50,497 nt of DNA. Origin: an uncultured bacterium (GTDB taxonomy: Bacteria; Hydrogenedentota; Hydrogenedentia; Hydrogenedentales; CAILVY01). The notes beneath the pieces were generated by a model, which ran no database searches, was not told the origin of the DNA, and saw only the letters and a program-made list of their open reading frames with translations. The stretch covers positions 1 to 50,497 of the forward strand of contig CALEDJ010000050.1 in assembly GCA_937951485.1 (NCBI GenBank). The letters are read 5' to 3'. How positions within the stretch are numbered: the stretch's first letter is position 1; the number at the start of each line of letters is the position of its first letter. Both the position numbers and the translations under genes were made by a program. This document shows positions 1 through 7,389 of the stretch, piece by piece.

Positions 1-55
1 GGGGGGGCCGCTTTTGCGAAGCGCTCCAGTGGGATGTCCGGCCCCAAAGGATAAT

Positions 56-175
56 GTGCTTGTCGTCCTTGCTGTCCTTGTCTTCCTTGCCTTCCTTTCC
101 GTCCTTTTCGTCCCTTCGGTCCTTTTGGTACTTGCTGTCCATGTTGTCTTTATTCCCGCGTTGTCCTTCCTTGTT
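56..175. repeat. 9-bp-period degenerate tandem tract upstream of the glycyl radical enzyme
   Basis: About a dozen degenerate 9-mers can be read in register, for example GTCCTTGCT, GTCCTTGTC, TTCCTTGCC, GTCCTTTTC, GTCCCTTCG and GTCCTTTTG. The tract translates openly on the plus strand into a low-complexity V/L/F string, which I regard as a by-product of the period being a multiple of three. It belongs to the dispersed family also seen at 5495, 9138, 25229, 39362, 39520 and 48127. Confidence 0.75.
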
Positions 176-245
176 ATGACGCCCACAGTCCTGGAATCTG
201 TGATATGATGTCAAAGAACCAGCCCAATTCAGGAGCCTGACGACG

Positions 246-2642
246 ATGCAATGCGATACTGGAAACCGCGCAGGGCGCGCGGTGTGGCATGCGTCAGAGG
301 CGCTGTCGGACCGGGTGAAGCGGCTGCGGCAGGAGTTCTTTTCGTTCGAGACGCGCGCGTTCCGGAACGAGGTGATCCCTTTCACCACCGGCGCGCCGTG
401 GGACACGGTGTATTCGTATCATCGGTGGACGAACGTGCCGGAGGTCGCCACCTTCCTGCGGGCCTATGAGGATTCGCTGACGGCCGCGGCGCGGTCCGTG
501 CCCTTGCCGCCCGATTTCTGGAAAATGCCGCTCATCAAGCGCGTCGCGGTGTTTTTCGCCGAAGTGCTGCGCCGGCATCTGCCGGTCGTCATTCTCGACG
601 GCGAATTGATCGTCGGGGCGCATTTCAACGTGGCATTGTCGCTATGCCTGAACAAGCGCGAAGCGCACCGCCGCAACCACATGGAAGAGGCGTTCCGCCG
701 GGACATCCTCGCAGCGTCGAATTACGGCATCGGGAATTGCGGCGCGGTGCCGGGGCATCTGATTCCGGACTATCCGCGGGTGCTGCGCGAGGGTTTCCGG
801 GGCATTGTCGAAGAAATCCGCACCGAGACGGCGCGCGAATCAGACCGGGACAAGCGGGCCGCGCTGGAGGCTTTCCTGACCGCCTGTGAGGCGGCGCGCG
901 ATTTCGCGCGGCGCTATTCGGCGGCGGCGGATGCCGCTGCGGCGGATGCGCCGCCGGAACGCGCGGCGGAACTCCGTGAAATCGCGCGCATCTGCCGCAA
1001 AGTGCCCTGGGAACCGGCGACGACTTTCCACGAGGCGCTGCAATCGCTCTGGCTGACGCACATGCTCGTGCTGGTCAGCGAGTCCTATCCCGGCGCGGGT
1101 ACGTCCTTCGGGCGCTTTGATCAATATCTCTGGCCGTATTACCGCGACGACATCGCGTCGGGCCGCATCACCCGCGCCTGGGCGCAGGAACTGCTGCGGT
1201 GCTTCTGGATCAAGCCGAATTACGCCTACGACTACCAGGGCCGCGTGGGCCGCAACCAGGGCATCAACTCCTCCTTCGGGCAACTGGTCACGCTGGCGGG
1301 CTGCGGCCCGGACGGCGAGGACCTGTCGAACGACCTGACCTATCTTTGTCTCGATGTCATCGAGGAGATGAATCTTCTCGAACCCAAGCCCAACGTGCGG
1401 CTGCATGCGAGGACGCCCGCCCCCCTGCTCGACCGCGTCTGCGCCATGCTCGCACGCACGCAGGGCGCGCCGTTCCTGCTGAATTTCGACGAGATTTCGA
1501 TGCGCGGCCTGCGCCGCGAGGGGCTGCCGGAGGATTCCCTCTGGGACTATGGCATTGTGGGCTGTCTGGAGAATACGCGCCAGGGCGACGACCGGTCCGG
1601 CACGGTGGACGTCAACCTGAATCTGGCAAAACCCGTGGAATTGGCGCTCTTCCGAGGATGCGACCAGGCCAGCGGCGCGCAACTCGGTCCGCGAACGCCC
1701 GACCCGCGCGTCATGCGCACGTGGGAAGAATTTGAAGCGGCCTTCCGCGCACAACTCTCCTGGTGCTTGCGACGATTGGTCGAACTCAACAACAGGGCGG
1801 ACACCGTGCGTGCGCTGTATGAGCCGACGCCGTACCTGTCCGCGCTGGTCGGCGGCTGCGTCGAGAAGCGGCTGGACATCACCCAGGGCGGCGCGCGCTA
1901 CAATTACATCACCGTCGAGGGCGTGGCGATGGCCACCGCCGCCGATTCGCTCTGCGCCGTGAAACGGCTCGTTTTCGAGGAAAAGCGCGTCCCGATGGAT
2001 GGTCTAATCCACGCCATAGAGAAAAACTTCGAGGGCGAGGAATTTCTGCGGCAAATGCTATTGAACAAGGCCCCGAAGTTCGGCAATGACGACCCCGAAG
2101 CGGACCGCATGGCGCATGATTTGACGCAATGGTGGGCAGAGGAGACCGCCACATTGAAAACGCCAGTCACGGGCAAGCGCTACCGCGCGGGCTATCTATC
2201 ATGGAACTATGGCATCGCCTACGCGCCGCTCACCGCCGCCACGCCCGACGGGCGCAAGCGCGGCGCGTATCTTTCCAACGGTGTCGCCGCCGTGCCCGGC
2301 ATGGACCGCGAAGGCCCCACCGCCGCCGCGCGTTCCGTGGGCAGCCTCGGCCTGGAATGCGTGCCCAACGGCGCATCGCACACCATCTCGCTGTCCCCAT
2401 CGCTCGTGCGCGATGACGAGCACCTGAAAAAACTCGCCGCGTTCTTGCGCGCCTACGCCCATGAAGGCGGCTCCGCCCTGCAAATCAACATGATTGACGT
2501 GGACACCCTCCGCGCCGCGCGCGACCACCCCGACGCGTTCCGCAACCTCCTTGTCCGCGTCACCGGCTACAACGCTTACTTCGTCAATCTCGGCCGGGAA
2601 ATCCAGGAAGAAATCATCGCCCGCGAAGCGCACCGGCTGTAA
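246..2642 (+). CDS. Glycyl radical enzyme, pyruvate formate-lyase family, substrate unknown
   Basis: This is a 798-residue protein, the usual length for the PFL/diol-dehydratase superfamily. The active-site cysteine lies in the motif VGCLEN (Cys440, with Glu442). The C-terminal radical loop reads RVTGYNAYF with Gly774 as the presumed radical site. Such enzymes cleave C-C or C-X bonds anaerobically and need a radical SAM activase, but none lies in this window, so it must be upstream or elsewhere. The loop around Cys440 is GCLE rather than the GCVEP common in diol dehydratases, so I do not assign a substrate. An AGGAG ribosome site lies about 11 nt before the ATG. The last 79 bp recur at 3363-3441 beyond the hicBA pair. 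Confidence 0.88.
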   Translation: MQCDTGNRAGRAVWHASEALSDRVKRLRQEFFSFETRAFRNEVIPFTTGAPWDTVYSYHRWTNVPEVATFLRAYEDSLTAAARSVPLPPDFWKMPLIKRVAVFFAEVLRRHLPVVILDGELIVGAHFNVALSLCLNKREAHRRNHMEEAFRRDILAASNYGIGNCGAVPGHLIPDYPRVLREGFRGIVEEIRTETARESDRDKRAALEAFLTACEAARDFARRYSAAADAAAADAPPERAAELREIARICRKVPWEPATTFHEALQSLWLTHMLVLVSESYPGAGTSFGRFDQYLWPYYRDDIASGRITRAWAQELLRCFWIKPNYAYDYQGRVGRNQGINSSFGQLVTLAGCGPDGEDLSNDLTYLCLDVIEEMNLLEPKPNVRLHARTPAPLLDRVCAMLARTQGAPFLLNFDEISMRGLRREGLPEDSLWDYGIVGCLENTRQGDDRSGTVDVNLNLAKPVELALFRGCDQASGAQLGPRTPDPRVMRTWEEFEAAFRAQLSWCLRRLVELNNRADTVRALYEPTPYLSALVGGCVEKRLDITQGGARYNYITVEGVAMATAADSLCAVKRLVFEEKRVPMDGLIHAIEKNFEGEEFLRQMLLNKAPKFGNDDPEADRMAHDLTQWWAEETATLKTPVTGKRYRAGYLSWNYGIAYAPLTAATPDGRKRGAYLSNGVAAVPGMDREGPTAAARSVGSLGLECVPNGASHTISLSPSLVRDDEHLKKLAAFLRAYAHEGGSALQINMIDVDTLRAARDHPDAFRNLLVRVTGYNAYFVNLGREIQEEIIAREAHRL

Positions 2643-2687
2643 ATGGGCGAAACAACACCCTTTCCCTTATACAGGTGCCTGGAGATT

Positions 2688-2905
2688 CTAGAGTTTTTCC
2701 CAATCATCCTTGCTCACTCCGGCTTGGCGGAGTATGCGCATCAAGAGTTCCCTCCTTATGCCGGCTTGATGAGGATTGGGCACCCGTATGGTGATATCGT
2801 CCTTGACCATGAAAGCGTGCCTGCCGCCGGATGGGGGCCTTCGAAACCAAGCAACTTGAGACAGCGGAGAAGTTCCCTGCGCTTGATTGGCCCAAACACA
2901 GGCAT
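2688..2905 (-). pseudogene. hicA: HicA-family toxin, frameshifted
   Basis: The reading frame starts at the ATG overlapping the hicB stop (TGATG) and gives MPVFGPIKRRELLRCLKLLG followed by FEGPHP. The frame then has to slip by one base near 2818-2826 to continue as RHAFMVKDDITIRVPNPHQ, followed by a helix ending KDDWEKL and a stop. The joined product of about 72 residues matches the dsRBD-like HicA mRNA interferase, including the catalytic-type His in RHAF. The 218-nt span is one base short of a multiple of three. Either the toxin is inactivated or there is a base-calling error. The order antitoxin-then-toxin is known for hicBA loci. Confidence 0.78.
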
Positions 2906-3147
2906 CAGGCCACTTCCCGAATGTTCAGTTCAATGCCATCTATTGCAGGCAGCGGCAGATTCTTGTGAACCCGGAAAAGCACCCATTCTTCCAACACTTC
3001 ACGCAATTCTTCGCGGCACCGTTCCAATGTTTCAGCGTTGGCATAAACGCCGTTGCATTCAGCGATTTCACCATAATAACTGCCATCATCGGGGAGAATT
3101 TCATATCGCGCACGGCCCAGTGCTGCTTGCAGGTATTCAATCAGCAT
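2905..3147 (-). CDS. hicB: HicB-family antitoxin
   Basis: This 80-residue protein has the HicB partial RNase H-like fold pattern: YEILPDDGSYYGEIAE, then GVYANAETLERCREELREVL, then a short beta tail. HicB neutralises HicA and usually represses its own promoter. A GGGAGG ribosome site lies 5 nt before the ATG. The stop overlaps the hicA start, so the two are translationally coupled. A perfect dyad, TTGTGA-N3-TCACAA, lies 22 nt upstream at 3169-3183 and is a likely operator. The protein has no separate C-terminal HTH domain, so DNA binding by this short form is inferred. Confidence 0.85.
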   Translation of the reverse strand: MLIEYLQAALGRARYEILPDDGSYYGEIAECNGVYANAETLERCREELREVLEEWVLFRVHKNLPLPAIDGIELNIREVA

Positions 3148-3168
3148 GAAGACCTCCCTTCTTGACTC

Positions 3169-3183
3169 TTGTGATATTCACAA
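3169..3183 (-). promoter_or_regulatory. Palindromic operator candidate for hicBA
   Basis: A perfect inverted repeat, TTGTGA-TAT-TCACAA, lies just upstream of the hicB start, where an autoregulatory antitoxin would bind. No clear -10/-35 pair was found to fix the transcription start. Confidence 0.45.
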
Positions 3184-3291
3184 CACCTACGTCCGCATTT
3201 GCCGGGCTTCTTGTGTTTTGACCGTGGATAGATGCGCTGTTACTACAGGATAACACAAAAAATGATTGTTCGATAGTTCTTCTTTAAGCCG

Positions 3292-3326
3292 AAGACCTGT
3301 GAGGTCATGCAAACCTTACAGGTCTT
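3292..3326. repeat. Hairpin AAGACCTGTGAGGT / ACCTTACAGGTCTT
   Basis: A 14-bp stem with one G-U wobble and a 7-nt loop lies between hicBA and the duplicated radical-enzyme tail. It resembles short dispersed palindromes rather than a gene-specific terminator, but its run of T at the end could let it terminate leftover transcription. Confidence 0.6.
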
Positions 3327-3362
3327 TTGTGCGAACTTGGGAAGTTTCCGCACTTCCGCTGT

Positions 3363-3441
3363 CGGCTACAACGCCTGCTTCGTCAATCCCGGCCGGGAAA
3401 TCCAGGAAGAAATCATCGCCCGCGAAGCGCACCGGCTGTGA
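3363..3441 (+). repeat. Second copy of the glycyl radical enzyme's last 79 bp
   Basis: This segment matches 2564-2642 without gaps. It has four differences, all transitions, one of which turns the TAA stop into TGA. It still reads GYNACFVNPGREIQEE before EIIAREAHRL and the stop. There is no upstream gene attached, so it is a fragment, not a functional radical domain. Together with the original it brackets the 720-bp hicBA segment as direct repeats. Confidence 0.9.
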
Positions 3442-3450
3442 TATTGGTGC

Positions 3451-3759
3451 TTATTGAACGCTTTCCTGGGAGAACCATTCGATGCGGTGGACACGGGTGC
3501 CGAAGCCTTCGACGCGCGCGCCCCGGATGCGCCCGATGGGCTTCTTTTCGGCGTCAAGGATTTCGGCCTCGAAAGGCAGCACGCCGCCCCGGCGTTGTTC
3601 CATAAACCGGACGGTCCCGATTCGGGCGCCACGATCGGTGATTGTCTTGAGTTGACTGAGGTTTTCCGCTGTCAGGCGCGCTTCTTTGGAAGGACCGCAG
3701 GCGGCCAGCAGCGCGCCCGCCACAAGTATGATCGTCAGCAGTCCCGGCATCTTGCGCAT
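3451..3759 (-). CDS. Small lipoprotein, function unknown
   Basis: This is a 102-residue protein. It begins with a basic N-terminus, a hydrophobic stretch and the lipobox LLAAC (Cys21), so it is predicted to be lipid-anchored after Lgt/LspA processing. The rest is a small soluble domain with the segment GRIRGARVEGFGTRVHRIEW. I recognise no family. A GGGAG ribosome site precedes the ATG. It lies 12 nt downstream of the prepilin-like gene in the same orientation, so the two are probably co-transcribed. Its stop is 10 bp from the duplicated radical-enzyme tail, facing it. Confidence 0.65.
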   Translation of the reverse strand: MRKMPGLLTIILVAGALLAACGPSKEARLTAENLSQLKTITDRGARIGTVRFMEQRRGGVLPFEAEILDAEKKPIGRIRGARVEGFGTRVHRIEWFSQESVQ

Positions 3760-3771
3760 GCCTTGACTCCC

Positions 3772-4728
3772 CTAGTTGTCGCGGGCGCGATCGAGCAGGG
3801 TTCCCAGGAACAGCGCCATTCCCTTGGACACCGGCGCGGCTCCCGGATAACGGATAAACTCGACATGCCCGTCCATAAACAGCACATTGGCCCCGCCGGG
3901 CACATGGTTGAAGTACCGCACGTTGCGCGAAATCGTGTCGAACATCACGAAGACCTCACTCTGCGCCGTAGCGCTCGCGGCGGGATTGTTGATGTCCGTG
4001 ATCAGGAAGCGCTCGATGCCTTCGCGGAGCCGGTACACGGTGGCGCCGCCCGCATTGCCGTCGTTCTGATAGCCCGGCGGCATGGCGCGGTCGGAATCCA
4101 CGAGTTGAAAACTGCGGGCGAGGAACTGCGATTCATCCGTCAGCGTGACCGAGGTGATCGCCTCGAAAAGGAGGCTGAAAAAGGCCCCGATGAACTGGCG
4201 CGGCCCCGAAGCGTTGGGGTCGTCCAGAATGAGGTTATGGCTTCCAGGCAGATTGGCGATGATGTCGCCGATGTCAATCTGCGGGTGCTGATCGCCGCAT
4301 CGGTCCAGCACCCAGCCGGTATAGACGTAACTGAGATCGATCTGCCCGCGCCGCCGGTGCAGGTTGTATGCTCCTGTTTCCGGGTCCCGGATTTGATCGA
4401 GGGTGCTGTCGGGATCGGATGGGCACAGGATGATGGCGGGATCTGTGAGGTACTCCGGATAAATTGCATTGACCATCGGCCCGGCGGCAAGTATCACGCG
4501 CGTGCGCGATCGCGCCTCGAATTGCAGCGGAGGAAACTTCCCCCCCGGCGACTCGTTGGCGTACATCTTGTAGATCAGCCCGAATTGCTTGAGATTGTTC
4601 TGGCAACTCGAACGGCGGGCCGCTTCACGGGCGCGGGCCAGCGCAGGCAGGAGTATCGCGGCCAGAATGGCGATGATTGCGATGACCACCAGCAGTTCAA
4701 TGAGGGTAAAGCCTTTGGATTCCTTCAT
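3772..4728 (-). CDS. Prepilin-like protein with N-methylation motif (DUF1559 type)
   Basis: This is a 318-residue protein. It opens with the type IV prepilin/pseudopilin signature [20 protein letters not shown], where a peptidase would cut after Gly6 and methylate Phe7. An amphipathic region with [10 protein letters not shown] follows. The C-terminus carries [15 protein letters not shown], the H-x-DG tail typical of the large DUF1559 families of Planctomycetota, Lentisphaerota and Hydrogenedentota. These proteins are membrane-anchored and surface- or periplasm-facing, but their individual roles are mostly unknown. A GAGGAA ribosome site supports the start. The lipoprotein gene follows directly. 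Confidence 0.85.
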   Translation of the reverse strand: MKESKGFTLIELLVVIAIIAILAAILLPALARAREAARRSSCQNNLKQFGLIYKMYANESPGGKFPPLQFEARSRTRVILAAGPMVNAIYPEYLTDPAIILCPSDPDSTLDQIRDPETGAYNLHRRRGQIDLSYVYTGWVLDRCGDQHPQIDIGDIIANLPGSHNLILDDPNASGPRQFIGAFFSLLFEAITSVTLTDESQFLARSFQLVDSDRAMPPGYQNDGNAGGATVYRLREGIERFLITDINNPAASATAQSEVFVMFDTISRNVRYFNHVPGGANVLFMDGHVEFIRYPGAAPVSKGMALFLGTLLDRARDN

Positions 4729-4835
4729 GTCGGATTCCTCGCGTGGTTTTTATCCAGCGCAGGATCGATCACGGCCGCCGAAACACGCGCCCATCTTCAG
4801 AATGTGAATATGACCCAAGACGGGACACCGGGGTT

Positions 4836-5432
4836 TCATGTGGAATCAGGCTTTGCTCTCTGCCGATAGAGGGCGGCGTCCACCGCAGCGGCCATGGCCG
4901 CCGTGTCGAGGCCACCGCCAAGGAATGCGTCCAGTGCCGTGGCGGCGGCGAGGGGATTGTCAATAATGGCCCTGTGTTCAAGATACAGCGCCTGAATCCA
5001 GGGCTGCGCGGCGATCCACGACGCCACCTGCTTCAGGTGTTTGGCATAGACTTCGGCCATTTGCGCGTCGTCGTCCGCATCGGTCGCTTCGCCCCGGCGT
5101 ATCATCATCTGGCGCTGCGACGCAAGCACTTCGGGCATGGCCCGCCGCATAAAGACGACCCGGCACGGATGCGTGGGCGGCAATTCGGGCAGAAGAAAGG
5201 AAATGATTTTCACGGCCTTGCCGACGGCCTCCGGCAGCCACGTTTTGTCGTCCTTCAGACGCTTCACCCGCTCGAATTCGTAGTAGCCCTTCGGATTGTC
5301 GTCATCGGCCCGGCGGATGCGGTCCGTCAGGACGGGCATGCCGCCCGCCTCCAACATCCTCATGGCCATCGAGGTGCCCGAACGCGGCAAGCCGGAGACG
5401 ATGGTAATGAAGTCTCGCGGGGTGTTTCCCAT
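4836..5432 (-). CDS. Sulfotransferase-family protein
   Basis: This is a 198-residue protein. It has an N-terminal 5'-phosphosulfate-binding loop, SGLPRSGTS (about residues 13-21), followed by MRMLEAGG. A second conserved block is VVFMRRAMPEVLASQ, corresponding to the 3'-phosphate-binding region of PAPS-dependent sulfotransferases. It would transfer sulfate to an unknown acceptor in the cytoplasm. I chose the ATG at 5432 because the frame upstream of it is only the 9-bp repeat tract. The protein is short for the family, so it may be a minimal version. The prepilin-like gene lies 107 nt downstream on the same strand. Confidence 0.75.
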   Translation of the reverse strand: MGNTPRDFITIVSGLPRSGTSMAMRMLEAGGMPVLTDRIRRADDDNPKGYYEFERVKRLKDDKTWLPEAVGKAVKIISFLLPELPPTHPCRVVFMRRAMPEVLASQRQMMIRRGEATDADDDAQMAEVYAKHLKQVASWIAAQPWIQALYLEHRAIIDNPLAAATALDAFLGGGLDTAAMAAAVDAALYRQRAKPDST

Positions 5433-5494
5433 GGGGGGATTGTAGCGAATAGCGGAGTGCCGGCGCCACGCGCCGCGCCGGGAAAAGGTCAACA

Positions 5495-5631
5495 AGGACG
5501 GCAGGGACGGCAGGGACAAGAGGGACAAGAGGGACGGCAGGGACGGCAGGGACAAGAGGGACAAGAGGGACGGCAGGGATGGGAGGGACAAGAGGGACGG
5601 CAGGGATGGGAGGGATGGGAGGGACGGCGGA
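5495..5631. repeat. 9-bp tandem tract between divergent genes
   Basis: About 15 consecutive 9-mers alternate between three units: GGGACGGCA, GGGACAAGA and GGGATGGGA, in blocks. It lies in the divergent intergenic region of the sulfotransferase and sugar isomerase genes. The purine strand is the plus strand. The reading frames through it (Gly/Gln/Arg/Glu on one strand, Leu/Pro/Ser on the other) are not supported as proteins. Confidence 0.9.
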
Positions 5632-5748
5632 CAGCGGCAGAAAGGATGGGGAAGGCGATGTGGTATGCCTTTGGGTGCTGCGCGGGGCGGCTGTTGTTTG
5701 CTATGATGGCCGATATGCTTGAGGATTGATTGGGAGTATCCAACCATT

Positions 5749-6618
5749 ATGTTCAAACTGGCGGCGTTTACGGACGAAATATCGCAGGATTTGGCGCATG
5801 CCTGCGCGGTGTGCCGGGAATTTGGCGTGACGGGCGCGGAAATCCGGGGTGTGTGGGAGACGAATGTAGCGGCGCTGAGCGACGCGCAGGTCGCGGATAT
5901 CCGGCGCATCGTGGCCGATCACGGCATGACGGTGTGCAGCATCGGTTCGCCGTTCGGCAAATGCGAACTGGATGATCCCGCCGCTGTCGCCGCGCACATG
6001 GAGATGCTGCGCCGCTGCGCGGCGATCGGGCACGCGCTGGATTGCCGCATGGTGCGCGGCTTTGTGTTCTGGGGGCACGGCCGCATCGAGAAGCCGTGGG
6101 ACGTCATCCTGCGGGCCTATGAACCCGTCCCGCGGATCCTGGAATCGCTGGACATTGTGCTCGGCGTGGAGAATGAAGCCGCCTGCTGCGTCGGCACGGC
6201 GGGACATCTGCGGACGTTTCTGGACAAGATGCAGTGCGATCGCATCCGGGCGGTGTGGGATCCGGCGAACCACGTCCATGACCCGGAAGGCGCGGCCATA
6301 CCGCCCTATCCCGACGGTTATGCGCTGCTGAAAGATGACATCGTGCATGTACACATGAAAGACGCCGGACCCGGCCCGGACGGCGTCATGCAGAATGTGT
6401 TTCTGGGCACGGGCCGCGTGGATTGGGCGGGGCAGTTGCAGGCGCTGAAGGATGACGGCTACGCCGGCTATGTCTCGCTGGAAACCCACGTCAATCCGGA
6501 AGACCTGCCGGAGGGGCTGCGGCCGCGCTACGGCCGCTATTGCACGGGACAAGGCCGTGAGGGCGCGAGCCGGGTCTGCCTGGCGTGGGTGCGCGATGCA
6601 GTGTCCGCATTGGCATGA
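5749..6618 (+). CDS. Sugar phosphate isomerase/epimerase, xylose isomerase-like TIM barrel
   Basis: This is a 289-residue protein of the AP endonuclease 2/xylose isomerase-like barrel family. The expected metal ligands are visible in order: Glu in LGVENEAA, Asp/His around WDPANHVHD, His in VHVHMKD and the last Glu in SLETH. GTGRVDW is also typical. Such enzymes isomerise or epimerise sugars or hydroxy-acids in the cytoplasm; the substrate cannot be read from sequence. I chose the ATG at 5749 because the Met is followed directly by the first beta strand FKLAAFTDEIS. The ABC ATPase starts 6 nt downstream, so they share a transcript. Confidence 0.85.
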   Translation: MFKLAAFTDEISQDLAHACAVCREFGVTGAEIRGVWETNVAALSDAQVADIRRIVADHGMTVCSIGSPFGKCELDDPAAVAAHMEMLRRCAAIGHALDCRMVRGFVFWGHGRIEKPWDVILRAYEPVPRILESLDIVLGVENEAACCVGTAGHLRTFLDKMQCDRIRAVWDPANHVHDPEGAAIPPYPDGYALLKDDIVHVHMKDAGPGPDGVMQNVFLGTGRVDWAGQLQALKDDGYAGYVSLETHVNPEDLPEGLRPRYGRYCTGQGREGASRVCLAWVRDAVSALA

Positions 6619-6624
6619 ACCCTT

Positions 6625-7389
6625 ATGGAATACTGTATCGAGACACGAGGTCTGACGAAGGTTTATGACGGCGTCTGTGCGGTGGACAGCATCAATCTGC
6701 GTGTCGAGCGCGGCGCCTTTTACGGCTTCCTGGGGCCGAACGGCGCAGGCAAGTCCACGACCATTAAGATGCTTACGGGCATTGTCGCGCCGACGCGCGG
6801 CGACGCCCGCCTGCTGGGGTATCACCTCGGCCGCAGTCCTTTGCAGATCAAAAAGCGCATCGGCGTGGTGCCGGAGGAGTTGTGCCTGTTTGAAAACCTC
6901 TCGGCGCGGGAGTACCTGACCTTCGTGGGGCGGATGTACCGACTGCCGCGCCAGGTGGCGCTGCGCCGCGCCGGGGAATTGTTGGACCTGCTGGGGCTGG
7001 GCGACACCGACAGGACGCTGGTGCTGGAGTTTTCCCACGGCATGAAGAAGAAACTCTCGCTGGCGGCCGCCCTGATCCATGATCCCGAACTGCTGTTCCT
7101 CGATGAGCCGTTCGAGGGCATTGACGCGATCGCGTCGCGTACCATCCGCCAGGTCCTGGACCGCGTAGTGGCGCGGGGTGGCACGATCTTCCTCACCTCG
7201 CACATCCTGGAAATTGTCGAGCGGCTCTGCTCGCATGTCGGCATCATCCACAAGGGCCGGCTGGTGAAGGAGGGGCCGTTGCGCGAATTGGCGGCGGGCG
7301 GCTCGCTGGAGGAATTGTTCGTGTCGGCGGTGGGCGAGGCGTTGGAGCCGGGCGTCGAGTTGTCGTGGCTGGCGGGAGGGCGCGGCTGA
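6625..7389 (+). CDS. ABC transporter ATP-binding protein
   Basis: This is a 254-residue protein. It has Walker A GPNGAGKST (residues 37-45), a signature region EFSHGMKKKL (about 135-144), Walker B LLFLDEP (156-162) and the H-loop His193. The signature is SHG rather than SGG, a variant common in ABC-2 type exporters such as the EcsA/NatA group. It energises the membrane partner encoded next, whose start codon overlaps its stop (TGATG). The substrate is unknown. Confidence 0.92.
   Translation: MEYCIETRGLTKVYDGVCAVDSINLRVERGAFYGFLGPNGAGKSTTIKMLTGIVAPTRGDARLLGYHLGRSPLQIKKRIGVVPEELCLFENLSAREYLTFVGRMYRLPRQVALRRAGELLDLLGLGDTDRTLVLEFSHGMKKKLSLAAALIHDPELLFLDEPFEGIDAIASRTIRQVLDRVVARGGTIFLTSHILEIVERLCSHVGIIHKGRLVKEGPLRELAAGGSLEELFVSAVGEALEPGVELSWLAGGRG

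Noticed and set aside
5487-5729. Open frame encoding Gly/Gln/Arg/Glu-rich repeats (and Leu/Pro/Ser on the reverse)
   Set aside because: It is produced by the 9-bp tandem DNA repeat, since 9 is a multiple of three; the neighbouring genes' true starts lie outside it.
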